Shown: positions 17,935-26,703 of the stretch, one piece after another | Numbering within the stretch: position 1 is the first letter of the stretch | How the letters are laid out: each line of letters opens with the position of its first letter | Assembly: GCA_947501445.1 (NCBI GenBank) | Contig: CANMVS010000001.1 | Span: 124,001 to 188,000 of the forward strand | Length of the DNA: 64,000 bases | From: an uncultured Rhizobiaceae group bacterium | Lineage (GTDB): Bacteria; Pseudomonadota; Alphaproteobacteria; Rhizobiales; Rhizobiaceae | Direction of reading: 5' to 3' | The notes under the pieces: model-generated | What the model saw: the letters and a program-made list of their open reading frames with translations, nothing else | Databases searched by the model: none | What the model was told of the DNA's origin: nothing | Made by a program: the position numbers and the translations under genes

Positions 17935-17954
17935 TTATCTCGACATCAAGATAA
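17935..17954. promoter_or_regulatory. MarR-type operator upstream of EamA gene
   Basis: Imperfect palindrome TTATCTCGACATCAAGATAA with outer arms TTATCT/AGATAA. A second related half-site (CTCGATGTC) lies just downstream at 17924-17932. No cognate MarR gene is adjacent; the MarR at 21462 has a different candidate site. Confidence 0.55.
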
Positions 17955-18325
17955 TTACAATCCGTTGCCAATGCAATGGCTTGCCAACTGAATTAGTGCC
18001 GGGTGCCAAATCCTGCTGGTGAAAATCTACGCCGAATTACTGGACAGCGTTATGCCATCTGCCAGTTCTTCATTTAATACGCATTTGTCGCTGCGTCGGC
18101 TGGCACGTTTTCTATCGGCCTTGTCAAATCTACCCGTGACACCAGACTGCGAATTGCAAACAAATTTTATGAACTGTCCCATCTTACCGTTCCTGTCTTC
18201 AGGCACTTGCGAATACAAAGCCAATTGTTGAACTGCTCCATATATATGGGGGTATCCGGTAATATATTTCCAGCTCTTTTTCGTTACAAATTGGACAGGT
18301 TCCCAATGGCACAAACTTTCGCCCC
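17955..18325. other. Intergenic region upstream of the EamA gene
   Basis: About 370 bases. Short frames on both strands lack ribosome sites. It should hold the EamA promoter next to 17955; the rest shows nothing I recognise. Confidence 0.4.
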
Positions 18326-19129
18326 TCAAGCTCTGGCAACTTCTACCCCGTCTCGCAATGCGATCACAGTGCCCTCGGGCAGGGCCGACCAGCCTGAGGA
18401 GGTCAATGGCACGCTGGCGACCATCAAGCCCTTCCTGTCCGTACCGGACCACTGAACATTCAAGCCCTCTATCACTTCCTGTGAATTGCCCAGACACAAT
18501 CCCGGGGCGCGGATTTCACCGAATTTCCCATCGACGTCAAAGCGCCTCTTGTCCGCATGAGCAAATAGCACATCGCCATCGGCATAGAGAAAATTGGCCG
18601 ACCCGAGCTGGCGCAAATCGCGGGCGGTATCAACAACCACGGCCATCCGGTCCTCAAGTGGCGGAATTTTGTCCTTCTTGTCGCGCCAGATTGCCACCAA
18701 TCTTTGCAGCAGAACGCAAAAAGCGTGTTCAGAATCGGTTTGTCCCACGGGGCGGTAGCGGTCAGATTCAAATGGCAATGCGGCCTCGATGTTTTTCAAT
18801 CCGCCATTGTGAGCAAATACATGCATATTGCCCCCAAGCTCACGCCTGAATGGGTGCGTATTGACGATGGAAACAGCGCCCACCGTCGCATAGCGTACAT
18901 GGCATATGGTGCAATGGCTTTTCAGTCCGTGATTTTCCAGAAAACCTATCCAGGGACTATCAGCTGCAGGATGCGCGTCCCGGATGAGAAGAACATCATT
19001 GTCTTCATAATAGGCAACGCCCCAACCGGATCGATTGACATGAGATCGACCGCCGTGTTTTGAAAACGCATCAAGACTATAGAACAGGCGGACGGGCTGC
19101 GACGATGACATGCCAAATAATTCACACAC
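18326..19129 (-). CDS. Class II glutamine amidotransferase (YafJ/EgtC-like)
   Basis: A 267-aa Ntn-type glutaminase domain. The protein begins MCELFGMSS, placing catalytic Cys2 at the N-terminus after Met removal. Further family motifs are GWGVAYYE, CHVRYAT, NTHPF and FAHNGGL. Stand-alone class II amidotransferases of this type include YafJ and EgtC (gamma-glutamyl hydrolase in ergothioneine synthesis). No egt genes are nearby, so the substrate is unknown. It is monocistronic. Confidence 0.85.
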   Translation of the reverse strand: MCELFGMSSSQPVRLFYSLDAFSKHGGRSHVNRSGWGVAYYEDNDVLLIRDAHPAADSPWIGFLENHGLKSHCTICHVRYATVGAVSIVNTHPFRRELGGNMHVFAHNGGLKNIEAALPFESDRYRPVGQTDSEHAFCVLLQRLVAIWRDKKDKIPPLEDRMAVVVDTARDLRQLGSANFLYADGDVLFAHADKRRFDVDGKFGEIRAPGLCLGNSQEVIEGLNVQWSGTDRKGLMVASVPLTSSGWSALPEGTVIALRDGVEVARA

Positions 19130-19435
19130 GATCCCAACCCCTTATTGGCTGCTGGCAAGATCTATCTGCCTGGCCATTCGAAATGATGGCACACGATACA
19201 TCACCAATATGAAAACACCACATCCTTGATTGGCATCAAATACAGAATACAAATTTGCACACGGCACCAGGGTCCTGACAACACACCGTAAAATACAAAA
19301 CTTCTGTTCAATTGATGATCAAGCCTAAAGCCGTCTCGCCACGCATGTTACTTGCCAGTCGCAACACCTTGTCTGTACAGTATCCCACCACCATAAATCC
19401 GTCAGACGGTCGCATAAAATTTCAAGGTTTACGCC
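19130..19435. other. Divergent promoter region
   Basis: About 305 bases between the divergent amidotransferase and LysE-type genes. It should carry both promoters; I see no clear palindrome or hairpin. Confidence 0.4.
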
Positions 19436-20077
19436 ATGGATTCTGCACTTCAGGCTCTGCCAGGGCTATCTCTGGTGTTTCTAACCTACGTTGTTGCCAC
19501 CGCCAGTCCGGGCCCGGCAACACTTGCCATAGCCGGAACTGCCATGCGCTCGGGGCGTCGGGCAGCATTAATCATGGCGATGGGTGTCATTTGTGGTTCA
19601 CAAACCTGGGCCATGCTGGCTGCATTTGGGTTGAGTGCGCTGCTGTTGAAGTTTACCGGCATGCTGACATTGTTGAAAATTGTCGGAGGCTTGTACCTCA
19701 TCTGGCTTGCCATGAAATCCCTGCGCTCAGCACTTCAGCCTGTCAAACAACCTGATTTCACAGCTCAACTGCCATCGATGTCATCCCGTGGGTTTTTTCT
19801 GCGTGGTTATGCGCTGCACATGACGAACCCCAAAGCGGTCATCGCATGGACGGCAATTATTGCGCTTGGCGTGCAGCAGGATACACCGCCGTGGATGGTA
19901 TTTACCATTGTTGCGGGGTGCGGACTTTTGGGTATCTCAATATTCTGTGGCTACGCTATTGCGTTCTCCATGCCACGCGTTGTTTCGATCTATTCGAATA
20001 TGCGCCGCCCGATTGAGGGTGTATTGGCGACATTGTTTGGTTTTGCCGGTGTGCAGCTGATGCGTTCTGACGTGTGA
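19436..20077 (+). CDS. LysE/RhtB family amino-acid exporter
   Basis: A 213-aa inner-membrane protein with about six hydrophobic segments. Family marks are TASPGPATLAIAGTAMRSGRRAAL near residues 23-46, GLYLIWLAMKSLRSA and GYALHMTNPKAVIAW. Members export amino acids or homoserine lactones; the substrate here is unknown. The ATG at 19436 is preceded by AAGGTTTAC. It converges on the fabF-like gene. Confidence 0.88.
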   Translation: MDSALQALPGLSLVFLTYVVATASPGPATLAIAGTAMRSGRRAALIMAMGVICGSQTWAMLAAFGLSALLLKFTGMLTLLKIVGGLYLIWLAMKSLRSALQPVKQPDFTAQLPSMSSRGFFLRGYALHMTNPKAVIAWTAIIALGVQQDTPPWMVFTIVAGCGLLGISIFCGYAIAFSMPRVVSIYSNMRRPIEGVLATLFGFAGVQLMRSDV

Positions 20078-20113
20078 CACAAAAAGAGGCTGGCCAGCGC
20101 TCGATCTGGCTAA

Positions 20114-20142
20114 CCCGCTTCACGTTTTGGCAGAAGCAAAAG
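20114..20142 (-). repeat. Possible degraded TAGA repeat fragment
   Basis: CCCGCTTCACGTTTTGGCAG followed by AAGC resembles the reverse-oriented right hairpin of the repeat (GTTTCACGTTTTGTCAGAAAC) and still folds as GCTTC/GAAGC. It sits between the convergent LysE and FabF-like genes. This is the weakest member of the set. Confidence 0.4.
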
Positions 20143-20147
20143 CACAC

Positions 20148-21422
20148 TTACCCCATATCCGCGGTTCTCATCGCCAGGGTGGCATTGACACCTCCGAATC
20201 CAAAAGCATTGCACAAGGCTGCCCGAATATCTGCTTTGCGCGAATATAGAGGAACCAAATCCAGATCGAGAAATTCAGGCCCCGGCTCTTCGCAATTCAA
20301 TGTCGGTGGCAAGATACCGGTCCTGATTGCCATGGCGGTGAAGACAGCCTCAACACCGCCTGCCGCACCCAGCAGGTGACCAATCGCCGATTTGGTGGAT
20401 GAAATGGGTACATCAGCAATCCGATTGCCGAATATCTTTCGCACACCGGCAATTTCCCCCCTGTCACCAACATGCGTCGATGTAGCATGGGCATTGATGT
20501 AGCCGATATTATGGATATCTTCCCTGGCCACCTTAAGACATGCGTCCATCGCTCTGGCGGCGCCTGCGCCGTCCTCCGGACCAGCGGTCAGGTGATAGGC
20601 ATCAGAACTTGTTCCATATCCGCTCACCTCCACCAGGGGTGTCGCACCGCGCGCACGCGCATGGGTCAGCGTCTCCAGCACCACAAGGCCCGCGCCTTCG
20701 CCGAGAACAAAACCATCCCGATTGCGGTCAAACGGCCTGGAAGCAGATTGAGGTGAGTCATTTCTCGTGGATAAGGCACGCGCTGCGGCAAATCCACCGA
20801 TTGATACAGGGTCGATACAGGCATCAGAGCCGCCAGCCAAAACAACATCGGCTTCTCCTGAGCGAATAAGGCGCATACCGTCGCCAATAGCCTGCAATCC
20901 GGCGGCACAGGCCGTAACCGGAGTACCGATCGGTCCGGTAAAACCATATCGAATTGAAATATTTCCGGCCGCCAGGTTGGCCAGGAATGCGGGGACCACA
21001 AAAGGTGACAGGCGCCGGGCACCACGATGCTCCAGTGTCTTTACTGCATCGGTAATCACCGGGAAGCCGCCGATGCCGGTTCCAACAATTGTGGCAGTTC
21101 TGCTGCGACTGTCTGCATCGTCAGGCAACCATGCCGCTTGTGACAGAGCCTCCTGTGCGGCGGCCAAAGCATAGACCGTGAAAATATCCACTTTCCGACG
21201 CTCTTTTGAACTAACGACTGCACGCGGATCCAAACCATGCGGATCATTGGCCCGATCCGGTACAAGTCCGGCAATTTTCACCGGCAGTTCATCGCAATCA
21301 AACCGGTTGTTGTACACGATACCAGATTGACCGCTTATCAACCGGTCCCATACTGCTTCCACACCCACCCCCAATGGCGTGACCAGCCCCATTCCGGTAA
21401 TAACAATTGGTTCATTCAGCAT
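20148..21422 (-). CDS. FabF-like beta-ketoacyl-ACP synthase
   Basis: A 424-aa thiolase-fold condensing enzyme of the KAS II group, using Cys172 (VTACAAG), His312 (NAHATST) and His349 (KSAIGHLLGAAGG) to elongate acyl-ACP. All catalytic residues are intact. The ATG at 21422 has AAGGAG seven bases upstream; the GTG eight codons earlier lies inside a palindrome and is rejected. There is no acyl-carrier protein or other fab gene nearby, so this is an accessory synthase, perhaps for a special fatty acid. It is downstream of a MarR gene on the same strand, 39 bases away. Confidence 0.88.
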   Translation of the reverse strand: MLNEPIVITGMGLVTPLGVGVEAVWDRLISGQSGIVYNNRFDCDELPVKIAGLVPDRANDPHGLDPRAVVSSKERRKVDIFTVYALAAAQEALSQAAWLPDDADSRSRTATIVGTGIGGFPVITDAVKTLEHRGARRLSPFVVPAFLANLAAGNISIRYGFTGPIGTPVTACAAGLQAIGDGMRLIRSGEADVVLAGGSDACIDPVSIGGFAAARALSTRNDSPQSASRPFDRNRDGFVLGEGAGLVVLETLTHARARGATPLVEVSGYGTSSDAYHLTAGPEDGAGAARAMDACLKVAREDIHNIGYINAHATSTHVGDRGEIAGVRKIFGNRIADVPISSTKSAIGHLLGAAGGVEAVFTAMAIRTGILPPTLNCEEPGPEFLDLDLVPLYSRKADIRAALCNAFGFGGVNATLAMRTADMG

Positions 21423-21434
21423 GTCTGACTCCTT

Positions 21435-21446
21435 GTGTATATACAC
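21435..21446. promoter_or_regulatory. Palindrome in the MarR-FabF gap
   Basis: Perfect 12-bp palindrome GTGTATATACAC just upstream of the fabF-like ribosome site. A related site occurs upstream of the MarR gene, so both are candidate operators for that regulator. Confidence 0.6.
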
Positions 21447-21461
21447 TTTATGGATAAAAAA

Positions 21462-21896
21462 TTACCGGATGGCACCGACGATAGATAATGACGATTGAAT
21501 AACCGACCAATCTTCTTCACCCCATTCCTGTCGCAGTGTGTCCTGCGCCTGTTGCCACAATGGAATGGTGACCTCCAGCAAATGTGCGCCCTGAGGCGTC
21601 AACTCAAAACGCTGTGGGCGACCCTGCCCTTCCTGTTCTGAACAGATCAGTCCACGTTTGCGTAACAATTGCAGATTTCGCGTCAGAGTGCTTCGTTCCA
21701 TCGCCTGTTGATCTGCCATTTCACTGATGGAATCAAATCCTCCTGCAGCAACGGCATACAAGAGCGAAACCTGGGTACATTGCAGATCGAATGGACGAAG
21801 CAACTGATTATACCGGCGCGTGACTGCGCGCGCAGCGCGCCGCGTTTTCAGCACCATGCAATGGGCTCCCAACTCTTTTGGGATTTCAGATTCCAT
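21462..21896 (-). CDS. MarR family transcriptional regulator
   Basis: A 144-aa winged-helix regulator. The recognition region reads ISEMADQQAMERSTLTRNLQLLRKRGLI and the wing GQGRPQRFELTPQG, as in MarR proteins. I chose the ATG at 21896; the open frame continues to 21932 but would put a palindromic operator inside the coding region. It lies directly upstream of the fabF-like gene and likely controls it and itself. The ligand is unknown. Confidence 0.85.
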   Translation of the reverse strand: MESEIPKELGAHCMVLKTRRAARAVTRRYNQLLRPFDLQCTQVSLLYAVAAGGFDSISEMADQQAMERSTLTRNLQLLRKRGLICSEQEGQGRPQRFELTPQGAHLLEVTIPLWQQAQDTLRQEWGEEDWSVIQSSLSIVGAIR

Positions 21897-21911
21897 GATG
21901 CTTGTTGTAAT

Positions 21912-21925
21912 TGTGTATATGCACA
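21912..21925. promoter_or_regulatory. Candidate MarR operator at its own promoter
   Basis: TGTGTATATGCACA, an imperfect palindrome closely matching the GTGTATATACAC site at 21435. It lies 15 bases upstream of the MarR start. Confidence 0.55.
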
Positions 21926-22037
21926 TTTGCAAGTCTATTTCAAACAGTTAAAATTCGTTAACGACGATTCGTCCTATGCCTTGCTAAGGCCGCATATTCG
22001 CCAACAATTGGCCCGGTCGCCAAAGCAGTGAAGAATT

Positions 22038-22448
22038 ATGATGAAAATTGACAAGAACTACGATCTGCCCTTTCCACCGGATCAGGTGTTTGCCGCCTGG
22101 GTGTGTTCACAAACTGTGATCCCGCCAGCAACCCGTATGGACATCAATCCGATGGTTGGTGGTCACTTCCGCCTGTTCATGGAAAGCGAAGATCGCTGCA
22201 ATCGCGCCGAGGGCCTGTTTTTCGCCATCGAACCGGATCGCCATGTTCGCTATACATGGGAGTGGGACCGCGATGGTGAAATAACCGAGATTGACGTTCA
22301 ATTTGAACCTGCAGACGATGGAACCGCACTTCGAATACGTCACTCCGGATTTCGCAAGGAAGAAAGCAGAGATATGCACGACAGCGGCTGGGACAGCTAT
22401 GTCGAACAACTGTCTGCTCTTTTGGACAAGAACGAGGACAAACACTAG
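22038..22448 (+). CDS. SRPBCC/AHSA1-domain protein
   Basis: A 136-aa single-domain protein of the START-like AHSA1 family, seen in the opening PFPPDQVFAAWV, GGHFRLFM, and the late SGWDSYVEQLSALLD. Such proteins have a hydrophobic ligand pocket; their roles are mostly unknown. The start is ATG at 22038, with a second ATG immediately following. Its TAG stop (22446-22448) coincides with the left end of a repeat copy. Divergent from the MarR gene. Confidence 0.8.
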   Translation: MMKIDKNYDLPFPPDQVFAAWVCSQTVIPPATRMDINPMVGGHFRLFMESEDRCNRAEGLFFAIEPDRHVRYTWEWDRDGEITEIDVQFEPADDGTALRIRHSGFRKEESRDMHDSGWDSYVEQLSALLDKNEDKH

Positions 22449-22549
22449 TTCAATTCAGGTTTTGGCGGTATCGGCAAGACCTGAATGCATCGACAAAATC
22501 AAAGGCCGACATAGTCGTCCCGTTTCTGACAAAACATGAAACGGTCTGG
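22446..22549 (+). repeat. TAGA repeat, full copy
   Basis: Complete copy with both hairpins, lying between convergent genes. Its first TAG is the stop codon of the SRPBCC gene; the right end (GGTCTG) has lost the terminal A and ends 55 bases before the aminotransferase stop. Confidence 0.9.
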
Positions 22550-22603
22550 CGCACGGACGTCGCAGGCTTTTGGATCGGATTTCGCATGATCGCGACGACA
22601 CAA

Positions 22604-23923
22604 TCAAATTGATTTTTTAAGCGCTGTATCAAGCTTGCCAACCAATTCATCCACCTGGTTGTCGTCAATAATAAATGGTGGGGCGAGCAGAACATGGTCT
22701 CCTCGAATTCCATCAATCGTCCCACCCATGGGGTAGCATATCAATCCGGCATCAAAAGCAGCGGTTTTGATCTTACGGTGCAGGCCTGCTTCCGGCGCAA
22801 ATGGTTGTTTGGATTGGCGGTCTTCTACGAGTTCCACCCCCCAGAACAGGCCGCGTCCGCGGATATCGCCAACATTTGGATGTTGGCCAAACGCAGCGTG
22901 AAGCGCATTACTGAGTTTCTCGCCCTGCTGTTGAACCTGTGTGATCAGCCCCCTGTCCAATATGCTATTGACCACAGCCAGGCTGGCGGCACACGCGACC
23001 GGGTGCCCCATATAGGTATGCCCATGCTGAAAAAAGCCGGACCCGTTTTCAACGGCTTCATAAATTTGCCCGCTACACATCATAGCGCCAATGGGCTGAT
23101 AGCCGGCGCCCAGTCCCTTGGCGATTGTTACTATATCAGGAACTATACCTTCCTGTTCACTGGCAAAGAGCGAACCTGTGCGTCCCATGCCGCACATGAC
23201 TTCGTCAAGAATAAGCAGCACACCGAATTTGTCACAAATCTGACGAATTTTGGAAAAATACCCTTCTACTGCCGGAACTGCCCCCATAGTGGCACCAATT
23301 ACCGGCTCGGCAATAAATGCCATTACGCTTTGAGGTCCCAGTGAGAGGATCTGCTGTTCAAGTTCATCAGCAACCCTTTGACCATAATCGAACGGCGTTT
23401 CATCTTCGCGTTTTCCACGGTAAGCATAACACGGCGAAACATGGGTCGTGTCGATCAACAAGGGTGCAAAGGGTTCCCGTCTCCAGGCATTACCACCAGC
23501 GGCCAGCGCTCCAAGGGTATTGCCATGATAACTTTGTTTGCGGGCTATTATACGGTGACGGTCAACCTCGCCCTTTTCCAAAAAATATTGGCGTGCAAGC
23601 TTTATGGCTGCTTCAACTGCCTCTGATCCGCCCGAAACAAAGTAGACACGGTCGATCCCGGCAGGCGCGTTTTCGATCAGCAGATCTGCAAGTGCCTCCG
23701 CCGGTTGAGACGTTAAAAATCCTGTATGGGCAAAGGCCACTTTCTCCAACTGCGCTTTAATAGCGGCGCGAACACGTACGTCACTGTGCCCAAGGCACGA
23801 CACCGCTGCACCACCCGAGCCATCAAGATATCGTTTTCCACTGCTATCAATCAGGTAGCAGCCATCTGCCGATGCAACCGTTGGGAGGTTTGATTTCGTA
23901 TGCCTTGGAAATACATGTGACAT
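22604..23923 (-). CDS. Class III pyridoxal-phosphate aminotransferase
   Basis: A 439-aa aminotransferase of fold type I, class III (omega-amino-acid group). Visible are SGGSEAVEAAIKLARQY (phosphate-binding region), ILDEVMCGMGRTG with the PLP-ring Asp, and TIAKGLGAGYQPIGAM with the Schiff-base Lys. The ATG at 23923 (MSHVFPRH) matches the usual family start; a frame extension to 23953 is unlikely. The substrate cannot be given; beta-alanine, diaminobutyrate (DoeD-like) and similar omega-amines are possibilities. No pathway neighbour is present. Confidence 0.87.
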   Translation of the reverse strand: MSHVFPRHTKSNLPTVASADGCYLIDSSGKRYLDGSGGAAVSCLGHSDVRVRAAIKAQLEKVAFAHTGFLTSQPAEALADLLIENAPAGIDRVYFVSGGSEAVEAAIKLARQYFLEKGEVDRHRIIARKQSYHGNTLGALAAGGNAWRREPFAPLLIDTTHVSPCYAYRGKREDETPFDYGQRVADELEQQILSLGPQSVMAFIAEPVIGATMGAVPAVEGYFSKIRQICDKFGVLLILDEVMCGMGRTGSLFASEQEGIVPDIVTIAKGLGAGYQPIGAMMCSGQIYEAVENGSGFFQHGHTYMGHPVACAASLAVVNSILDRGLITQVQQQGEKLSNALHAAFGQHPNVGDIRGRGLFWGVELVEDRQSKQPFAPEAGLHRKIKTAAFDAGLICYPMGGTIDGIRGDHVLLAPPFIIDDNQVDELVGKLDTALKKSI

Positions 23924-24348
23924 GGAGCAATCCGTTGGAATTAAGTCGATCAATTGTCAGATACAAGTGCGATTGCGATGACACGTCTGGATCATCACAA
24001 CCCTGTATGCCGTATATGATACATTTGTTTTATGCATTGGCAATAAATATTTCATTTGTTTCAGTCAAATATCGACAGCTTGTCGGAAGGCTTTTTCTAT
24101 CGTCCAGGCCCCATTCATGCGGCGACGCCGCACAATCAATATCAGTTCAGGTTGCAGATAAAAACCGGAACACCACACCCATCAATCCGCATTGATCTCA
24201 TTTTATTCTGCATCCGCAACGACAAATGCGGCTTTAATTTTCACGAAATTGAATAATGCTTGTCATAATTATGTATATTTTCCGATTTATTCAGTTATTA
24301 TTAGCATAGAGACAATCAGTTCACGAAAAATATTCGACAGGCATAGAA
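23924..24348. other. Divergent promoter region
   Basis: About 425 bases between the divergent aminotransferase and GyrI-like genes, AT-rich from 24190 to 24310. It presumably contains both promoters. I see no palindrome worth naming. Confidence 0.4.
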
Positions 24349-24828
24349 ATGACCGCCACACTCTCCAGACAACCAGAAATCAGGAATGGCAAGGCACTGT
24401 TGGTTGCTGGTTTTCGCCAGACCCACAAACCCAAGGAAGTTGTGAATGGCATTTCCAGGCAGTGGCGACGTCTGTTTCCTTACATGGGCAGCATCCAAAA
24501 TCAGGTAGGCAACATTTCCTACGGCGTCGTTTGCAACAGTGATGACATTGGCAATGCAGAATATATGTGTGGCATGGAAGTTATGGAGTTTGCGGGATTA
24601 CCGCCAGAAATGGATCGCTTGCGCATTCCGGAGCAGACCTATGCCGTGTTTTCGCATGAGGGTCATATTTCCACGCTGCAGGATACGTGGCAGTCCATTT
24701 GGGACGACTGGTATCCGAATTCAGGCTATGAGGCGGCCGACACTCCCGATTTTGAACGCTATGGCGAGGGATACAGCCAGGAGGCCGGGATCGGCGGCAT
24801 TGAAATATGGTTCCCGATCAAAAACTGA
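24349..24828 (+). CDS. GyrI-like / AraC effector-binding domain protein
   Basis: A 159-aa protein consisting of one GyrI-like small-molecule-binding domain: GISRQWRRLFPYMG near residues 34-47, YGVVCN, YMCGMEV, the late IPEQTYAVFSHEGHISTLQDTWQSIWDDW and a closing GGIEIWFPI. These domains bind cationic drugs or gyrase; no DNA-binding part is attached here. The start ATG follows GGCATAGAA. It stops six bases before a repeat copy that separates it from arsH. Confidence 0.82.
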   Translation: MTATLSRQPEIRNGKALLVAGFRQTHKPKEVVNGISRQWRRLFPYMGSIQNQVGNISYGVVCNSDDIGNAEYMCGMEVMEFAGLPPEMDRLRIPEQTYAVFSHEGHISTLQDTWQSIWDDWYPNSGYEAADTPDFERYGEGYSQEAGIGGIEIWFPIKN

Positions 24829-24834
24829 TCTCCA

Positions 24835-24933
24835 TAGCACTTCAGGTTTTGACGGGTGCGACGACATCTGAATGCATCAACAAAATCAAAGGCCGGCGCT
24901 GTTGTTCCGTTTCTGACAAAACGTGAGACGGAC
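24835..24933 (+). repeat. TAGA repeat, near-full copy
   Basis: Copy of about 99 bp with a diverged left palindrome loop (GGGTGCGACGACAT in place of the usual sequence) and a right hairpin with one change (GAGACGG). It lies between the convergent GyrI-like and arsH genes, six bases past the first and 13 bases from the second stop. Confidence 0.82.
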
Positions 24934-24946
24934 AAAAACCGTGTTG

Positions 24947-25675
24947 TCAGAGCGAACGTTGATTTACCCGAGTTGAAGTTTGTTCAGCAGTTTCAACACG
25001 TTCAGAATATCTGCTTACCAGATACTGAGATCGTCCCCGTATCATCCAGGTAAAGCGCACCAGTTCTTCTGTGACATCAACAATCCTGTCATAATAGGCA
25101 GATGGTTTCATACGCCCATCTTCCTCAAACTCGGTGAATGCCTTGGCCACGGACGATTGATTTGGAATTGTCACCATCCGCATCCATCGCCCCAATATCC
25201 GCATCTGATTTATAGCGTTGAAGCTTTGTGAACCGCCGCTTACCTGCATAACGGCCAGCGTCTTTCCCTGTGTAGGCCGCACGCCACCCAGGGATAGCGG
25301 CAGCCAGTCTATCTGCGCCTTCATTATTCCTGTCATTGCGCCATGCCGCTCTGGCGAGACCCAGACCATGCCTTCAGACCAGATTGCCAGATCACGCAAT
25401 TCTGCGACTTTGGGATGATCGGGTTCGCATGAATCGGGCAACGGCAGACCAGCTGGGTCGAAGCTGCGGGTCTGCGCACCATAAAGCTGCAGAAGGCGCG
25501 CACTTTCTTCTGCGACGAGGCGTGAGTAGGAACGCTCACGCAATGACCCGTGAAGCAGGAGAATCCGTGGCGGATGCCCGGGGTCGTCAGGTGCGGCCAG
25601 AAACGGAACATCTGGTACCATAACCTTTTCAGACTGAACATTAGGCAGATCAGCAAGTGGATTTAAAACGTCCAT
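24947..25675 (-). CDS. arsH: ArsH, NADPH-dependent organoarsenical oxidase
   Basis: A 242-aa flavodoxin-fold FMN enzyme. ArsH marks are [19 protein letters not shown] (FMN phosphate loop), [22 protein letters not shown] and [17 protein letters not shown]. ArsH oxidises trivalent methyl- and aromatic arsenicals to less toxic pentavalent forms. The ATG at 25675 ([10 protein letters not shown]) with GGA eight bases upstream gives the normal family length; an upstream GTG at 25735 is less likely. It is 79 bases downstream of arsR, probably one transcript. No arsB, acr3 or arsC is in the window. Confidence 0.9.
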   Translation of the reverse strand: MDVLNPLADLPNVQSEKVMVPDVPFLAAPDDPGHPPRILLLHGSLRERSYSRLVAEESARLLQLYGAQTRSFDPAGLPLPDSCEPDHPKVAELRDLAIWSEGMVWVSPERHGAMTGIMKAQIDWLPLSLGGVRPTQGKTLAVMQVSGGSQSFNAINQMRILGRWMRMVTIPNQSSVAKAFTEFEEDGRMKPSAYYDRIVDVTEELVRFTWMIRGRSQYLVSRYSERVETAEQTSTRVNQRSL

Positions 25676-25754
25676 TTGAATTCCAGTTTTGGTTGGCGGC
25701 AATCGGTGTTTTATGCGGTTTCGGGATCGCTTCACATCGTGTATTTGTCGGCGA

Positions 25755-26087
25755 TCAACACACGCTTGTTATGTCTTCGATCAGAGGCCTGCAAAGATCC
25801 GGTTTTCCACCGCAGCAATCCTCCATCAAAAACCCAAGCAGTCCGCGCACCCCTTCAAAGTCAGCAAAATAACGCACATGCCTTCCCTGCCGCTGATTGC
25901 CAATCAATCCGGCATTCATCAGCACCGATAGATTGGTGGACATGGTATTTTGCCGCACATTCAGCTTTTCACCTATTTCTCCTGATAGCATACCATCCGT
26001 TCCTGCCCTGACGAGCAGCTTGAAAACGTCCAATCGGGTCTCCTGCGCCAAAGCAGCAAAGGCGCTAATCGCTTTTTTTGTATCCAT
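25755..26087 (-). CDS. arsR: ArsR family arsenic-responsive repressor
   Basis: A 110-aa winged-helix ArsR/SmtB protein beginning [20 protein letters not shown], with recognition helix [18 protein letters not shown] and wing [12 protein letters not shown]. The usual CxC of the DNA-binding helix is absent; a cysteine-rich C-terminal end ([11 protein letters not shown], plus the final Cys) offers an alternative arsenite site, as in some other ArsR subtypes. It heads the arsR-arsH unit and should repress it. Confidence 0.88.
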   Translation of the reverse strand: MDTKKAISAFAALAQETRLDVFKLLVRAGTDGMLSGEIGEKLNVRQNTMSTNLSVLMNAGLIGNQRQGRHVRYFADFEGVRGLLGFLMEDCCGGKPDLCRPLIEDITSVC

Positions 26088-26089
26088 AC

Positions 26090-26107
26090 ATCAAGAATAG
26101 TCGATAT
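26090..26107. promoter_or_regulatory. Possible ArsR operator
   Basis: ATCAAGAATAGTCGATAT immediately upstream of the arsR start is an imperfect inverted repeat (ATCAAGA and TCGATAT) of the size and place expected of an ArsR site. Confidence 0.35.
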
Positions 26108-26281
26108 ATTACGTTCACACAAGATGCCATTCGCAGATGCGACAATTTTATTTTGCTCACTCGGGCGAAGTTCACTGTGTGTATGGTCCGAATCAGGGCA
26201 CCATAACCACCCAATTCATGAACAAAATTTGTTCAATTATTGCTACCTTTGCAGCCAGGACTACGGGAAAATTTCAAGGTG

Positions 26282-26692
26282 ATGACCCCCAATTACCAGA
26301 CAATTCGGATTGCAGCAGCAATCCTGACCAACAGTAACGGCGAACTGCTTTTGGTAAGAAAGTCTGGAACACGAGCGTTCATGCAGCCGGGTGGCAAGAT
26401 GGAGGCAGGTGAAAGGCCAGAGCGATGCCTTATTCGTGAATTGAGCGAAGAACTCCAGATCCATATAGGTGAAGACGACGTCCACCTGATCGGCAATCAT
26501 TGTGCATTGGCTGCAAATGAACCAAATGCTCTGGTTGAGGCAACATTGTTCGCCATTTGTTGCGACCAGGACATAACGGTCAGCGCCGAAATTGCGGAGG
26601 CCAAATGGGTAGACCCGAACGCACCAATTACAGTGGAACTGGCGCCATTGACCCGTCACATCGTCTTGCCACTGACCAACGTTACCAATTGA
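26282..26692 (+). CDS. Nudix hydrolase
   Basis: A 136-aa Nudix protein whose box reads G-G-K-M-E-A-G-E-R-P-E-R-C-L-I-R-E-L-S-E-E-L, fitting GX5EX7REUXEEXGU apart from the last glycine. It would hydrolyse a nucleoside diphosphate linked to another moiety; the substrate is unknown. The ATG at 26282 has AAGGTG directly upstream. The GST gene follows after 11 bases, so the two are probably one operon. Confidence 0.87.
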   Translation: MTPNYQTIRIAAAILTNSNGELLLVRKSGTRAFMQPGGKMEAGERPERCLIRELSEELQIHIGEDDVHLIGNHCALAANEPNALVEATLFAICCDQDITVSAEIAEAKWVDPNAPITVELAPLTRHIVLPLTNVTN

Positions 26693-26703
26693 GGAGTTGA
26701 TGC

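Noticed and set aside
23924-24348. tRNA or riboswitch in the divergent gap
   Set aside because: No cloverleaf or recognisable aptamer pattern could be drawn.
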